A DNA stretch of 64,000 nt from Rhodocyclaceae bacterium. Its GTDB lineage: Bacteria > Pseudomonadota > Gammaproteobacteria > Burkholderiales > Rhodocyclaceae. The stretch is taken from the NCBI GenBank assembly GCA_028714035.1, contig JAQTNA010000004.1, forward strand, positions 1-64,000. Reading direction: 5' to 3'. Positions within the stretch are counted from its first letter, which is position 1, and each line of letters starts with the position of its first letter. The position numbers and the translations under genes are program-made. The notes beneath the pieces were generated by a model. The model saw only the letters and a program-made list of their open reading frames with translations. It had not been told where the DNA came from and searched no databases. This document shows, one piece after another, positions 34,988 to 43,789 of this stretch.

Positions 34988-35368
34988 ATGAATAAACTCG
35001 TCATCGCCATCATCGGAACCCTTTTCGCCGCCAACCTCGCCTTCGCCGAGGCGCCCGCGGCATCCAAGGCCGCTTCCGCCGCCGCGCCCAAGGTAGCCTC
35101 CGCTGCCGCCTCCAAAGCCGCCTCCGCTCCCGCGGCCGCGGCCCCCGCCGCGTCCGGCTGTGAAGCCCAGGCCGTCGGCAAGAATGGCAAGCCCCTGGCC
35201 GGTGCCGCCAAGACGGCGTTCATGAAGAAATGCGAAGGCGGTGCCGCGCCCGTTGCCAAGGCGGATTCCGGTTGCGCAGAAAAGGCCGTGGGCAAGAACG
35301 GCAAGCCCCTGGCCGGCGCGGCCAAGGCGTCGTTCATGAAGAAGTGCGAAGCCGACGCGAAGAAGTAA
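34988..35368 (+). CDS. Exported protein with two PsiF-type repeats
   Basis: A 126-residue periplasmic protein. Residues 1-20 are a signal peptide (AIIGTLFAANLAFA). Residues 21-57 are a low-complexity Ala/Ser/Lys/Pro stretch, probably flexible. Two PsiF-like repeats follow (58-82 and 96-121), each with a Cys at both ends, AVGKNGKPLAGAAK in the middle and FMKKCE at the end. The repeat name comes from the phosphate-starvation protein PsiF; no biochemical role is known. Ribosome site ATAGGAG; a strong terminator follows. Confidence 0.85.
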   Translation: MNKLVIAIIGTLFAANLAFAEAPAASKAASAAAPKVASAAASKAASAPAAAAPAASGCEAQAVGKNGKPLAGAAKTAFMKKCEGGAAPVAKADSGCAEKAVGKNGKPLAGAAKASFMKKCEADAKK

Positions 35369-35372
35369 TTAT

Positions 35373-35395
35373 CCCCCGGCAGAGCCGGGGGTTTT
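35373..35395 (+). terminator. Rho-independent terminator of the PsiF-repeat gene
   Basis: CCCCCGGC-aga-GCCGGGGG followed by TTTT, five bases after the stop codon. Confidence 0.9.
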
Positions 35396-35433
35396 CTCGA
35401 AGGAATAAGGCTGCGGGGGTTCCCTGCCGGCAC

Positions 35434-35465
35434 AAAAAAGCGCCCTGTCCATGGGGCGCTTTTTT
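35434..35465. terminator. Bidirectional terminator between the PsiF-repeat gene and hprK
   Basis: AAAAAAGCGCCC and GGGCGCTTTTTT flank a short loop, giving a stem with a T-run on both strands. It serves hprK (stop at 35493, minus strand) and backs up the plus-strand terminator. Confidence 0.9.
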
Positions 35466-35492
35466 AATGCCGTCCAGTCTTGAACGAGGAGA

Positions 35493-36428
35493 TCAGTCCT
35501 CGGCGTCGCTGATGAGACGCCGCTGCCGATCCACGAACTCCAGGGTGGTATCAATGCCGCGCAGGAGCAGGATGCTGGAGCGCACCGCCGCCTCGAGCAA
35601 GACCGCCAGGTTGCGCCCGGCCGCCACGGGAATGGTCACCCGCCGCACCCGTACGCCGAGAATATCCTGGGTTTCCGCGTCCAGCGGCAAGCGGGTGGCC
35701 TCCGGGTTGCCCCGCCCGGGCCTTTGCAGATGCACCACCAGCTTCAGCTTCATCTTGCGCCGGCAGGCCGTCTCGCCGAACACGGTGCGGATGTTGAGTA
35801 CCCCCAGGCCGCGCACTTCCAGGAAGTCCCGCAACATTTCCGGGCAATGGCCCTCGATGGCATTCGGCGCGATGCGGTAGAACTCCACGATGTCGTCCGC
35901 CACCAGCCCATGACCGCGGCTGATGAGTTCCAGTGCCAGTTCGGACTTGCCCACGCCGGATTCGCCGGTGATGAGGACGCCCATGCCCAGCACATCCATG
36001 AGGACGCCGTGCAGGGAGGTCCGCTCCGCCAGCTTTCGCGCCAGGTAATTGCGCAACTGGTCAATGACGTTGGCGGAAGCCATGGGCGTGGTCATGATGG
36101 GCACACCGCTCTGCTCGCAGCCCTTGCCCAGCACATCGGGCACGGGGAAACCATCGGCGACGACCACGGCGGGAGGCCGCGGACCGAGAACGTCGCAGAA
36201 GATATGCTTCTGCTTCTCCATGGGCTGGCGATTGAGCCAGGCCACCTCGGCGGAACCGAGCACCTGGATGCGATCCGGGTGGATCATGTTCAGATGCCCC
36301 ACCAGGTCGGCCGGCGAGACGTCGTCCCTTGTCACGCGCACCACCGCGCCTTGCGAGCCGCCGACCCAGGTCAGCTTCAGCTTTTCGCGACCGAACTCAA
36401 ACAGCTGGGCGATGCTGGTTTGGCGCAT
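35493..36428 (-). CDS. hprK: HPr kinase/phosphorylase
   Basis: A 311-residue bifunctional enzyme that phosphorylates HPr on serine and removes the phosphate. The N-terminal half (1-130) is the Hpr_kinase_N domain. The C-terminal half has Walker A GESGVGKSEL and the capping sequences VADDIVEFYR and EVRGLGVLNIRTVFG, which match the kinase signature. In betaproteobacteria it belongs to a carbohydrate-free PTS for regulation. It overlaps ptsN by 32 bases and ends at a bidirectional terminator. Confidence 0.94.
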   Translation of the reverse strand: MRQTSIAQLFEFGREKLKLTWVGGSQGAVVRVTRDDVSPADLVGHLNMIHPDRIQVLGSAEVAWLNRQPMEKQKHIFCDVLGPRPPAVVVADGFPVPDVLGKGCEQSGVPIMTTPMASANVIDQLRNYLARKLAERTSLHGVLMDVLGMGVLITGESGVGKSELALELISRGHGLVADDIVEFYRIAPNAIEGHCPEMLRDFLEVRGLGVLNIRTVFGETACRRKMKLKLVVHLQRPGRGNPEATRLPLDAETQDILGVRVRRVTIPVAAGRNLAVLLEAAVRSSILLLRGIDTTLEFVDRQRRLISDAED

Positions 36429-36882
36429 GGGCCTTCCAATGGGTGAAAAGACTATGGAGGGCGGCAGTGTCCGGCGCCGCCGCCAGTTCCTCCCGGAAGG
36501 CCTTGTCGCTGAACATCTGGGCCAGTTCCGAAAGAAGTTGCAGGTGGTGTTCGGTGGCCTGCTCAGGCACCAGGAGCACGAACAGGAGGTTTACCGGCTT
36601 TCCGTCCGGGGACTCGAACGGTACCGGCGTCGCCAGGCGCATGAATCCTCCCACCGCCTCGCGCAGCCCCTTGATGCGCCCATGGGGAATGGCAACCCCC
36701 TGCCCCAGGCCCGTGGAACCCAGTTTTTCCCGGGCGAACAGGGAATCGAACACCGTGCTGCGGGCGATCCCCTGATTGTTCTCGAACATCAGCCCAGCCT
36801 GCTCGAAGACGCGCTTCTTGCTGCTCGCCTCCAGATCAATCAGGACGTTTGCCGGTGGCAAAAGATTGGCGATGAGGTTCAT
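36397..36882 (-). CDS. ptsN: PTS IIA-Ntr regulatory protein
   Basis: A 161-residue cytosolic phosphocarrier. The phospho-histidine is in GVAIPHGR, with the following GLREAVGGFMRL and VNLLFVLLVPEQATEHHLQLLSELAQMF that complete the EIIA fold. It has no sugar transport role; it regulates nitrogen and potassium functions and takes phosphate from the Ntr PTS chain. The gene lies between hpf and hprK in the standard rpoN cluster. A TATAAT 120 bases upstream suggests a promoter in addition to read-through from rpoN. Confidence 0.94.
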   Translation of the reverse strand: MNLIANLLPPANVLIDLEASSKKRVFEQAGLMFENNQGIARSTVFDSLFAREKLGSTGLGQGVAIPHGRIKGLREAVGGFMRLATPVPFESPDGKPVNLLFVLLVPEQATEHHLQLLSELAQMFSDKAFREELAAAPDTAALHSLFTHWKAHAPNQHRPAV

Positions 36883-37002
36883 GGAAATCGCCAGACGCCC
36901 GAGGGCATCCGGAGGCGAGTAGGTTAAGAGCGGGTGGAGACAGAGGGTGAAACCGACTGTTAACCCGGCGCTTGCACGGCATCGCGCCGGCCAAGCGCCG
37001 GA

Positions 37003-37049
37003 TTATACACGCGGCGGCGAGGGGCAATCAGCCTCTCGCCGCGCTTTTC
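37003..37049 (-). promoter_or_regulatory. Hairpin and TATAAT box between hpf and ptsN
   Basis: Stem of 11 pairs (37015-37025 with 37033-37043, one G-U) just after the hpf stop. Directly past it on the minus strand is TATAAT (37003-37008), preceded by TG, so partial termination and a fresh start for ptsN-hprK are both plausible. The T-run of the stem is on the plus side. Confidence 0.45.
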
Positions 37050-37055
37050 TTGCCC

Positions 37056-37376
37056 TCACTCGCCCGCCTGACGCTTGAGCGCCTCGCGGGAGTGGTCACT
37101 CACTTTTTCCTTGTGCTTCTGCAGTTGACGATCCAGCTTATCCACCAGGCTGTCAATGGCGGCGTAGAGGTCGGCATCGTCGCTTTCCACGAAGATGTCC
37201 TTGCCGCTGACGTGTACCGTGACTTCGGCCTTCTGCTTGAGCTTTTCCACAGACAGGATGACCGACACGCGGGTGACGTGATCGTAATGGGAAATCACCT
37301 TTTCCAGCTTGGAAGTAACGTAGTCGCGCAACGCGGGAGTGACTTCCACGTGATGACCGGTGATATTGAGGTTCAT
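37056..37376 (-). CDS. hpf: Ribosome hibernation promoting factor, short form
   Basis: A 106-residue cytosolic protein that binds the 30S decoding centre and helps dimerise ribosomes in stationary phase. NLNITGHHVEVTPALRDYV, KVISHYDHVTRVSVIL and DLYAAIDSLVDKLDRQLQKHKEK match the family. It lacks the C-terminal dimerisation domain of long HPF. The start at 37376 has the very strong AAAGGAGG site. It follows rpoN by 11 bases. Confidence 0.94.
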   Translation of the reverse strand: MNLNITGHHVEVTPALRDYVTSKLEKVISHYDHVTRVSVILSVEKLKQKAEVTVHVSGKDIFVESDDADLYAAIDSLVDKLDRQLQKHKEKVSDHSREALKRQAGE

Positions 37377-37387
37377 GATTCCTCCTT

Positions 37388-38833
37388 TTAGATGGACTTG
37401 CGTAAATTGACCGGCGGGATATTGAGCGCCTCCCGATATTTGGCGATGGTACGCCGGGCGACAACGATGCCCTGCTGGCCGAGTATCTCGACGATCCGGG
37501 AATCGGAAAGGGGGCGGTGCGAATCTTCCGCAGCCACCAGTTGCTTGATCAGAGCGCGTATGGCCGTTGCCGAACACGCCCCCCCCGTTTCGGTGGCCAC
37601 ATGGCTACCGAAGAAATACTTGAGTTCGAAGATGCCCCTGGGCGTCGCCATGTATTTCTGGGTGGTGACGCGGGATATGGTGGATTCGTGCAGCCCCAGC
37701 GTCTCGGCGATCTCCCGCAGGGTGAGCGGGCGCATGGCCACGTCGCCATAATCGAAGAACTGCCGCTGGCGCTCGACGATGGCCTGGGACACACGCAGGA
37801 TGGTGTCGAAGCGCTGCTGCACGTTCTTGATCAGCCACTTCGCCTCCTGCAACTGCCCGGCCAGGCTGCTGCCCCGGTGTCCCTGGAGGATGCTGGCGTA
37901 GAGGCGATTGATGCGCAGGCGCGGCACGGCATCACCGTTCAACATGACCACCCATTGGTCTCGCACCTTCTTCACCACCACGTCCGGCAACACGTAGCGG
38001 GTGTCCATGGGCGAGTACTGGGCGCCCGGACGAGGATTGAGGCTGAGGATCAAGGCGTGTGCCCGACGCAGTTCCTCGTCGTCGCACAGGAACTTCTTCT
38101 TGATGCGCAAGAAGTCCCGGGCGGCCAGGCTTTCCAGTTGCTCCTGCACCACTCTCAGCGCCAGTTGCTGCACCGGCGTCTCGGGCAGATTCATGAGTTG
38201 CAGGGCCAGGCATTCGGAAGGGCTGCGTGCGCCCACGCCGGATGGATCCAGGTTCTGGAGATACTTGAGGGCGATCTGGAGATCGTCCAGTTCCACCCCC
38301 AGCTCCGGCGGCAAGAGTTCCAGGAGCCCTTCCAGATCCTGGGTCAGATAACCGTCGTCGTCCAGCGCCTCGATCAGGAAGCGCACCAGCCCGGTGTCCC
38401 GCTCCGAGAGAGGCGTAAGCGCCAGCTGGGCGGTCAGGTAGTCCCGCAGGGAGGTGCTGGCCGCCTGGATTTCCTGGAAATCCGTGTCATCGTCGTCGTC
38501 CTTGCGCTGGGAGGTCCGGCCGCCCTCGCTCAACCAGTCCGCCGCACCGGCCGACTCGTCGAAATTATCGTAGGCAGGCTCGGGTTCAGGCTCGGCTTCC
38601 TTGGGGGGCGCCTCGGTGGTGCTGCCGGGCGCGCTCAGAACCTCACCGCCCGGCGCATAGCTCCCGCTTTCACCGCCATGCTCTTCCATCTCCAGCATGG
38701 GGTTCTCCACCAGGAGCTTTTCGATTTCCTGATTCAGATCCAGCGTAGACAGTTGCAGCAGGCGAATGGACTGCTGCAACTGGGGCGTGAGCGCCAGATG
38801 CTGGGAAAGCTTGAGTTGGAGTGCTTGCTTCAT
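37388..38833 (-). CDS. rpoN: RNA polymerase sigma-54 factor
   Basis: A 481-residue sigma-54. Region I is the Gln/Leu-rich start LSQHLALTPQLQQSIRLLQLS; region II is the acidic stretch (about 50-115). The core-binding part follows, then the helix-turn-helix (LREIAETLGLHESTISRVT) and the RpoN box ARRTIAKYRE. The start at 38833 matches the family; the longer open frame adds unrelated residues. It is placed between lptB and hpf as in most proteobacteria and depends on enhancer-binding proteins not seen in this window. Confidence 0.96.
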   Translation of the reverse strand: MKQALQLKLSQHLALTPQLQQSIRLLQLSTLDLNQEIEKLLVENPMLEMEEHGGESGSYAPGGEVLSAPGSTTEAPPKEAEPEPEPAYDNFDESAGAADWLSEGGRTSQRKDDDDDTDFQEIQAASTSLRDYLTAQLALTPLSERDTGLVRFLIEALDDDGYLTQDLEGLLELLPPELGVELDDLQIALKYLQNLDPSGVGARSPSECLALQLMNLPETPVQQLALRVVQEQLESLAARDFLRIKKKFLCDDEELRRAHALILSLNPRPGAQYSPMDTRYVLPDVVVKKVRDQWVVMLNGDAVPRLRINRLYASILQGHRGSSLAGQLQEAKWLIKNVQQRFDTILRVSQAIVERQRQFFDYGDVAMRPLTLREIAETLGLHESTISRVTTQKYMATPRGIFELKYFFGSHVATETGGACSATAIRALIKQLVAAEDSHRPLSDSRIVEILGQQGIVVARRTIAKYREALNIPPVNLRKSI

Positions 38834-38879
38834 GAGGGTGCGAGCTTGCCGCGGGCAACTGCGGAGCCGGAAGGGACGA

Positions 38880-39602
38880 TCATAGGCGGAAGTGCTCGCC
38901 CAGATAGACCTGGCGGACGCTAACATTATAAACAATTTCGTCCGGAGCCCCCGACGCCAGCACTTCCCCCTCGTTAATGATGTAGGCGCGGTCACAGATG
39001 CCCAGGGTTTCCCGAACGTTGTGGTCGGTGATGAGTACGCCTATGCCCCGTTCCTTGAGGAACTGGATGATCTTCTGAATGTCGAGTACCGCGATCGGGT
39101 CCACCCCGGCAAAAGGCTCATCCAGCAGGATCAACTGGGGGTTGGACGCCAGGGCGCGGGCGATTTCCACGCGTCGCCGCTCGCCGCCGGAAAGCGACAT
39201 GGCCGTGTTGCCGCGCAGGTGGGAAATATGCAGATCTTCGAGCAACTGGTTCAGCCGCTCTTCCACCTGCTCCGAGGAGGTGTCCTGGAGTTCCAGAATG
39301 GCCCGGATATTGTCCGCCACGTTCAGGCGGCGGAATACGGACATTTCCTGGGGCAGGTAGGACAGGCCCATCCGGGCGCGCTTGTGGATGGGCATGTGGG
39401 TCAGGTCCGCCCCATCCAGGGAAATGGCGCCGCCATCCGTGGAGACCAGGCCCACGATCATGTAGAAACAGGTGGTCTTGCCGGCGCCGTTGGGGCCCAG
39501 GAGGCCCACGACCTCGCCACTGCCCACTTCGAAGGAGACATCCTTGACCACGGTGCGCGCCTTGTACTTCTTGCGCAGGGCTTTGACCTTCAAGAGGCTC
39601 AT
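38880..39602 (-). CDS. lptB: LPS export ABC transporter ATPase LptB
   Basis: A 240-residue cytosolic ATPase that powers lipopolysaccharide transfer by LptFGC. Walker [10 protein letters not shown], signature [17 protein letters not shown], Walker [17 protein letters not shown] and H-loop ITDHNVRET are the LptB pattern. In most relatives lptC and lptA lie directly upstream; here the upstream gene is recX, four bases away, so the lpt genes have been separated or recA-recX moved in. rpoN follows as usual. Confidence 0.95.
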   Translation of the reverse strand: MSLLKVKALRKKYKARTVVKDVSFEVGSGEVVGLLGPNGAGKTTCFYMIVGLVSTDGGAISLDGADLTHMPIHKRARMGLSYLPQEMSVFRRLNVADNIRAILELQDTSSEQVEERLNQLLEDLHISHLRGNTAMSLSGGERRRVEIARALASNPQLILLDEPFAGVDPIAVLDIQKIIQFLKERGIGVLITDHNVRETLGICDRAYIINEGEVLASGAPDEIVYNVSVRQVYLGEHFRL

Positions 39603-39606
39603 GGAC

Positions 39607-40077
39607 TCAGTCGGACGGATGCTTCAACAGTTTGTGTAGGGTATCGGCCGGAAAGCCCCGGCCTTGAAGGAAACGCGCCTGCCGGGCGTATTCCCGGGCG
39701 TCGGTCGGCGCTTCCTTGAACTTCTTCTGCCACACGGCCCGAGCCCGATCCATCTCCGCGCCACAGCTTCCCTCCTCGGGATCCAGCTCCGAGGCCAGGG
39801 CCGCCTCCGCGACCTCTTCCGCCACGCCCCGCTGCGAGAGGTCATGGCGCAGGCGCATCACACCGAAACGGCCGGCGTGGCTGCGGACGTAACTCGCCGC
39901 AAAGCGCGCGTCGGAGAGAAGTCCGACCTGTTCCAGGTGATCCAGCAAGGCGGGTATCTCTTCTTGGTCTTCGGTTCGGTCGGCCAGCTTGCGGACCATC
40001 TCGGCCCGGGAATGCTCGCGCTGAGCCAGGAGGCGCAGCGCCTTTTCACGCAAGACATCTGCCGCGAAGCGGCTCAC
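39607..40077 (-). CDS. recX: Regulatory protein RecX
   Basis: A 156-residue cytosolic inhibitor of RecA filaments. It consists of three-helix RecX repeats ([64 protein letters not shown]). I place the start at GTG 40077, which has GAGGGT upstream and gives the family length. The open frame runs to an ATG at 40158, but the added residues are just the translation of a dispersed R1 repeat. It is 119 bases downstream of recA, the classic arrangement. Confidence 0.9.
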   Translation of the reverse strand: MSRFAADVLREKALRLLAQREHSRAEMVRKLADRTEDQEEIPALLDHLEQVGLLSDARFAASYVRSHAGRFGVMRLRHDLSQRGVAEEVAEAALASELDPEEGSCGAEMDRARAVWQKKFKEAPTDAREYARQARFLQGRGFPADTLHKLLKHPSD

Positions 40078-40083
40078 GATGCT

Positions 40084-40122
40084 ACCCTCGCCCGCTTGCG
40101 GGAGAGGGGTTGGGGGTGAGGG
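40084..40122. repeat. Dispersed GC hairpin repeat, family R1 (copy 2)
   Basis: CCCTCGCCCGC-tt-GCGGGAGAGGG core followed by TTGGGGGTGAGGG, between recA and recX. The stem may act as partial terminator so that less recX than recA is made. Confidence 0.8.
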
Positions 40123-40196
40123 CAACGGGCATGGATCCACGATGTCACGCTTCTGCAATTCGCCAATCCATGCCAGTCAGGCCGGAGAATTCGATT

Positions 40197-41222
40197 TCAG
40201 GCCTCCGCCTTGGCCACGGCCGGCTGGGCCGCCACGATGCCCACTGCCGCACGCACCTTGTTCTCGATCTCGCGGGCCATCTCGGGGTTGGCTTTCAGGA
40301 ATTCCCGCACGTTGTCCTTGCCTTGGCCGATGCGCTGGCCATTGTAGGAATACCAGGCGCCGGACTTGTCCACGATCTTGTTATTCACACCCAACTCGAC
40401 GATCTCACCCTCGCGGGAGATGCCCGCCCCGTAGAGGATGTCGAACTCCGCCTGGCGGAAGGGCGGCGCCACCTTGTTCTTCACCACCTTGACCCGGGTC
40501 TCGGAGCCGACCACTTCCTCGCCGGACTTGATGGAGCCGATGCGCCGGATATCCAGGCGCACCGAGGAATAGAACTTGAGCGCATTGCCGCCGGTGGTGG
40601 TTTCCGGATTGCCGAACATCACGCCGATCTTCATGCGGATCTGGTTGATGAAGATCACCAGGGTGTTGGTGCGCTTGATGTTGGCCGTGAGCTTCCGCAG
40701 CGCCTGGGACATGAGCCGGGCCTGGAGGCCGGGCAACTGGTCACCCATCTCGCCCTCGATTTCCGCCTTCGGGGTCAGCGCCGCCACGGAGTCAATCACC
40801 ACCATATCCACGCCGCCGGAACGCACCAGCATGTCGGTGATTTCCAGCGCCTGCTCCCCCGTGTCCGGCTGGGAGATCAAAAGATCGTTGATGTTCACGC
40901 CGAGCTTGGCCGCGTAGCTGGTGTCCAGCGCATGCTCCGCATCAATGAACGCCGCCGTGCCGCCCAGTTTCTGCATCTCGGCGATGACTTGCAGGGTGAG
41001 CGTCGTCTTGCCCGAGGATTCCGGGCCGTAGATTTCCACGACACGCCCCCGCGGCAGGCCGCCGATACCGAGCGCGATGTCCAGCCCCAGGGAGCCCGTG
41101 GAAACGACCTGGATGTCGCTCTCCACCCCGCCATCCCCCAGGCGCATGATGGAGCCCTTGCCGAACTGCTTCTCGATTTGAGCCAGCGCCGACTGGAGCG
41201 CCTTGGCCTTGTTGTCGTCCAT
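40197..41222 (-). CDS. recA: Recombinase RecA
   Basis: A 341-residue DNA strand-exchange protein and coprotease for LexA. Walker [10 protein letters not shown], the [15 protein letters not shown]-like start, loop 1 [23 protein letters not shown] and loop 2 [26 protein letters not shown] are intact. The start at 41222 has AGAGGAA upstream. No good LexA box (CTGT-N8-ACAG) was seen in the short space before it. It follows cinA by 28 bases and may be co-transcribed from there. Confidence 0.97.
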   Translation of the reverse strand: MDDNKAKALQSALAQIEKQFGKGSIMRLGDGGVESDIQVVSTGSLGLDIALGIGGLPRGRVVEIYGPESSGKTTLTLQVIAEMQKLGGTAAFIDAEHALDTSYAAKLGVNINDLLISQPDTGEQALEITDMLVRSGGVDMVVIDSVAALTPKAEIEGEMGDQLPGLQARLMSQALRKLTANIKRTNTLVIFINQIRMKIGVMFGNPETTTGGNALKFYSSVRLDIRRIGSIKSGEEVVGSETRVKVVKNKVAPPFRQAEFDILYGAGISREGEIVELGVNNKIVDKSGAWYSYNGQRIGQGKDNVREFLKANPEMAREIENKVRAAVGIVAAQPAVAKAEA

Positions 41223-41250
41223 TCCGATTCCTCTAAAAGACTGCCGCCGA

Positions 41251-41775
41251 TTATGGCACAGATTTTGCCAGCGGGCTTGCGCCATCGCCGCCCTCAAGCA
41301 GGTCGAGCAAACCCGAGAGCGCCCGTACCACTGCCTGCCGCCGCACCGCGCCCCGGTCACCCTGGAAGCATTCCTTCAGGGCGATCGGCGCGGCATCTCG
41401 ACGACACCAGGCGAAGCATACGGTACCCACTGGCTTATCCGGTGAGCCACCGGAGGGGCCGGCGATACCGGTGATGGCCAGCGCCACGTCCGCCCGGCTG
41501 TGCGCCAGGGCGCCTGATGCCATCTCGCCGGCCGTCTCCAGGCTCACCGCGCCGAAGGAGGCCAGCGTCTCCGGGGACACGCCCAGCATGTCAATTTTTG
41601 CCGCATTGGCGTAAGTCACGAAGCCGCGCTCGAACCAGGCGGAACTGCCGGCGATGGCCGTCACCTCCTGCGCCGCCCAGCCCCCGGTGCAGGATTCCGC
41701 CGTCGCCAGCACCAGCCCACGGCCTTTCAGCGTCTCGCCCAGGGCAACGGCCAGGGCTTCCAGTTCCATGCTCAT
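41251..41775 (-). CDS. pncC: Nicotinamide-nucleotide amidohydrolase PncC (CinA C-terminal domain)
   Basis: A 174-residue cytosolic enzyme that removes the amide from NMN in the NAD salvage route. It consists only of the CinA C-terminal domain: [59 protein letters not shown] and [10 protein letters not shown]. The ATG overlaps the pgpA stop by four bases; a second ATG at 41769 is possible. It lies before recA, a widespread proteobacterial order. Confidence 0.93.
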   Translation of the reverse strand: MSMELEALAVALGETLKGRGLVLATAESCTGGWAAQEVTAIAGSSAWFERGFVTYANAAKIDMLGVSPETLASFGAVSLETAGEMASGALAHSRADVALAITGIAGPSGGSPDKPVGTVCFAWCRRDAAPIALKECFQGDRGAVRRQAVVRALSGLLDLLEGGDGASPLAKSVP

Positions 41776-42257
41776 CCCAGGAAAAATTTCCCCAGCGCCA
41801 GGGCCAGCAGGGCAAAGCCCGCGGCGCACAGGTCGTCCATCATTACACCGAAGCCATTTTTCTGGTGCCGATCGAAATAGGACGCCGGCCAGGGCTTGGT
41901 GATGTCGAAGAGGCGAAAGAGGCCGAACGCCGCCGCCTGCCACCAGAACGTGGGCGGCGTGAGGAACAGCACCAGCCAGAAGGGCACGATCTCATCCCAG
42001 ACGATGGAGCCATGATCCGGCTCCCCCAGGGCGCGCCCGGTACGCTGGCAGGCCCAGAAGCCGAAGACGAAGGCCGCCACCAGGAACAGGAAGAAGCCGG
42101 GGTCGGAGAAATGGGGCCTCAGAAAGCCGTAGCTGACCCAGGCGAAGGCCGTGCCCACCGTTCCCGGCGCAAAGCTGGAAAGCCCGGACCCCAGGCCGCA
42201 GGCAAAGAAATGCGCGGGGTGGGCCAGCAGGAAACGGATGGAGGGGGGCGAAGACAT
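41772..42257 (-). CDS. pgpA: Phosphatidylglycerophosphatase A
   Basis: A 161-residue inner-membrane phosphatase that makes phosphatidylglycerol. Family marks: FFACGLGSGLSSFAPGTVGTAFAW near the N-terminus, GSIVWDEIVPFW with the acidic pair, FRLFDITKPWPASYFDR and GVMMDDLCAA. There are about four helices. The start at 42257 fits the family; the frame extends upstream only as non-homologous sequence. It would normally follow thiL, but a fic gene on the opposite strand lies between, so pgpA needs its own promoter here. Confidence 0.93.
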   Translation of the reverse strand: MSSPPSIRFLLAHPAHFFACGLGSGLSSFAPGTVGTAFAWVSYGFLRPHFSDPGFFLFLVAAFVFGFWACQRTGRALGEPDHGSIVWDEIVPFWLVLFLTPPTFWWQAAAFGLFRLFDITKPWPASYFDRHQKNGFGVMMDDLCAAGFALLALALGKFFLG

Positions 42258-42327
42258 GGGGCGAAGATACCCGAGCGCTGCGGTGGCGGCAATGCCCCTT
42301 GGCGGCCCCTTCTTCCAAAAGCCGGAC

Positions 42328-42412
42328 AACTACTATTTTATGAATAAATTAGTAGTTGATCGCCAAGCCTCAGTCTATACTAACAACTACTAATATTACC
42401 TGGTTCTAGTAG
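42328..42412 (+). promoter_or_regulatory. Two matched operator-like inverted repeats before fic
   Basis: Site 1: AACTACTA (42328-42335) and TAGTAGTT (42350-42357). Site 2: AACTACTA (42385-42392) and TAGTAG (42407-42412). Both have a 14-base spacing, and the sites are 57 bases apart. Between them lies a -10-like TATACT (42376-42381) with TTGATC at 42356-42361. The whole 85 bases are AT-rich compared with their surroundings. Confidence 0.65.
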
Positions 42413-42415
42413 CAA

Positions 42416-43789
42416 ATGAAGATTCCACTTTCCCCCCCCGATCTTGCCAAGCTCCTCGGGAAATCCCTGGGTGATGTGGGGCGTCTCATTGCCCATATTT
42501 CCCCTCTGGCGCAGGGAAAGTACCTGCATTGGGATGAACTACGTCATCGCCCCCCGCCGGAAGGTCTGTCCTCTGAAGAATGGTGGCTGGCCCTTTCCCT
42601 GGGGCGCCAACCCTTGCTGAAGGAATTGCCCCTGCTCGACAAGGACGGGCGTCCGTTCCGGTTTGCCACGCCCGAGCCGGTACTGGTTCATCTGCACCAC
42701 CTTGACCGGGATGCGGCCGGTGAAATCCGCGCCCCCGGCACGGCGCCCATCTGGGAGAGCCGGGAGCGCTACCTGCTCCATTCCCTGATCGAGGAGGCCA
42801 TCAGTTCCAGCCAACTGGAGGGCGCCTCCACGACCCGCCGGGTGGCCGAAGACATGCTTCGTGCAGGGCGCAAGCCACGGGACAGCAGTGAAACCATGAT
42901 TTTCAACAACTACCGGGCCATGGCGCACATCCGCGCGCTGAAGGAACAGTCCTTTACGCCGGACGCCATCCTGGAACTGCACGCCCTCCTGACCGAAGGT
43001 ACCCTGGAGGACCCGGCCGACGCCGGGCGCCTGCGCACCAGCGACGACGTGAAGGTGGTGGACAATCGGGACGGGCGCATCCTGCACGCCCCACCCCATC
43101 ACCAGGAATTACCGGAACGCCTGCTACGGCTATGTGCCTTTGCCAATGCCAATGAGGCTGCTACGCCCTTCGTCCATCCCGTGCTGCGGGCCATCCTGCT
43201 GCATTTCATGATCGGCTACGACCATCCCTTCGCCGACGGCAACGGCCGCACAGCCCGCGCCCTGTTTTACTGGGCCATGGCTCGAAGCGGTTATTGGCTG
43301 ACCGAGTTCCTGTCCATTTCCCACTTCCTCAAGAAGGCGCCCGCCCAATACGGGCTGGCTTACCTCCACGTGGAGACTGGCGAGGGTGACACCACCTATT
43401 TCCTGTTGCACCAGTTGGGCATCATCCGTGCTGCCGTGGGCGCCCTGCACGAGTATCTGGCGAGGAAGGCGAGGGAGCAGAAGGACAACTTGCGTGTTCT
43501 CGGCGCTTCGCCTTTCCTGCGCAGCCGACTGAACCACCGTCAGAACGCCATCCTGGCCCATGCCCTGAAGAATCCGGGAGAGGGCTACCGGATAGACAGC
43601 CACCAGAAGGTCCACGGCGTGGTGTACCAGACCGCCCGTACCGACCTCCTGGACCTGGCGGATTTGGGATTACTGGAAAAAGCCACCCAGGGCCGGGCGC
43701 TGGTGTTCTACGCGCCAACGGACCTGGACGAACGGCTGAAACGCATGGGAAGCCCGCCTCCGGCCGTGCCTGAGACTCAGCCGAAGTGA
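42416..43789 (+). CDS. Fic family protein (probable AMP transferase) with N-terminal inhibitory motif
   Basis: A 457-residue cytosolic protein. The catalytic motif HPFADGNGRTAR (270-281) is complete, so AMP transfer to a hydroxyl side chain is expected. SSQLEG (131-136) fits the self-inhibiting (S/T)xxxE(G/N) helix, placing it among Fic proteins with an internal inhibitor. The C-terminal 90 residues (LNHRQNAILAHAL to the end) look like a winged helix, so it may bind DNA and control its own gene through the paired repeats upstream. No ribosome site is seen. Its end overlaps the thiL end by 13 bases. It interrupts a conserved housekeeping cluster, a sign of horizontal insertion. Confidence 0.9.
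   Translation: MKIPLSPPDLAKLLGKSLGDVGRLIAHISPLAQGKYLHWDELRHRPPPEGLSSEEWWLALSLGRQPLLKELPLLDKDGRPFRFATPEPVLVHLHHLDRDAAGEIRAPGTAPIWESRERYLLHSLIEEAISSSQLEGASTTRRVAEDMLRAGRKPRDSSETMIFNNYRAMAHIRALKEQSFTPDAILELHALLTEGTLEDPADAGRLRTSDDVKVVDNRDGRILHAPPHHQELPERLLRLCAFANANEAATPFVHPVLRAILLHFMIGYDHPFADGNGRTARALFYWAMARSGYWLTEFLSISHFLKKAPAQYGLAYLHVETGEGDTTYFLLHQLGIIRAAVGALHEYLARKAREQKDNLRVLGASPFLRSRLNHRQNAILAHALKNPGEGYRIDSHQKVHGVVYQTARTDLLDLADLGLLEKATQGRALVFYAPTDLDERLKRMGSPPPAVPETQPK

Noticed and set aside
36961-37055. Plus-strand terminator suggested by the stem and T-run near 37015-37049
   Set aside because: No plus-strand gene ends here; the stem is more likely used by the hpf transcript on the minus strand.
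41223-41290. LexA box before recA
   Set aside because: CTGT is present, but no ACAG follows at the right distance; the best match is too poor to claim.
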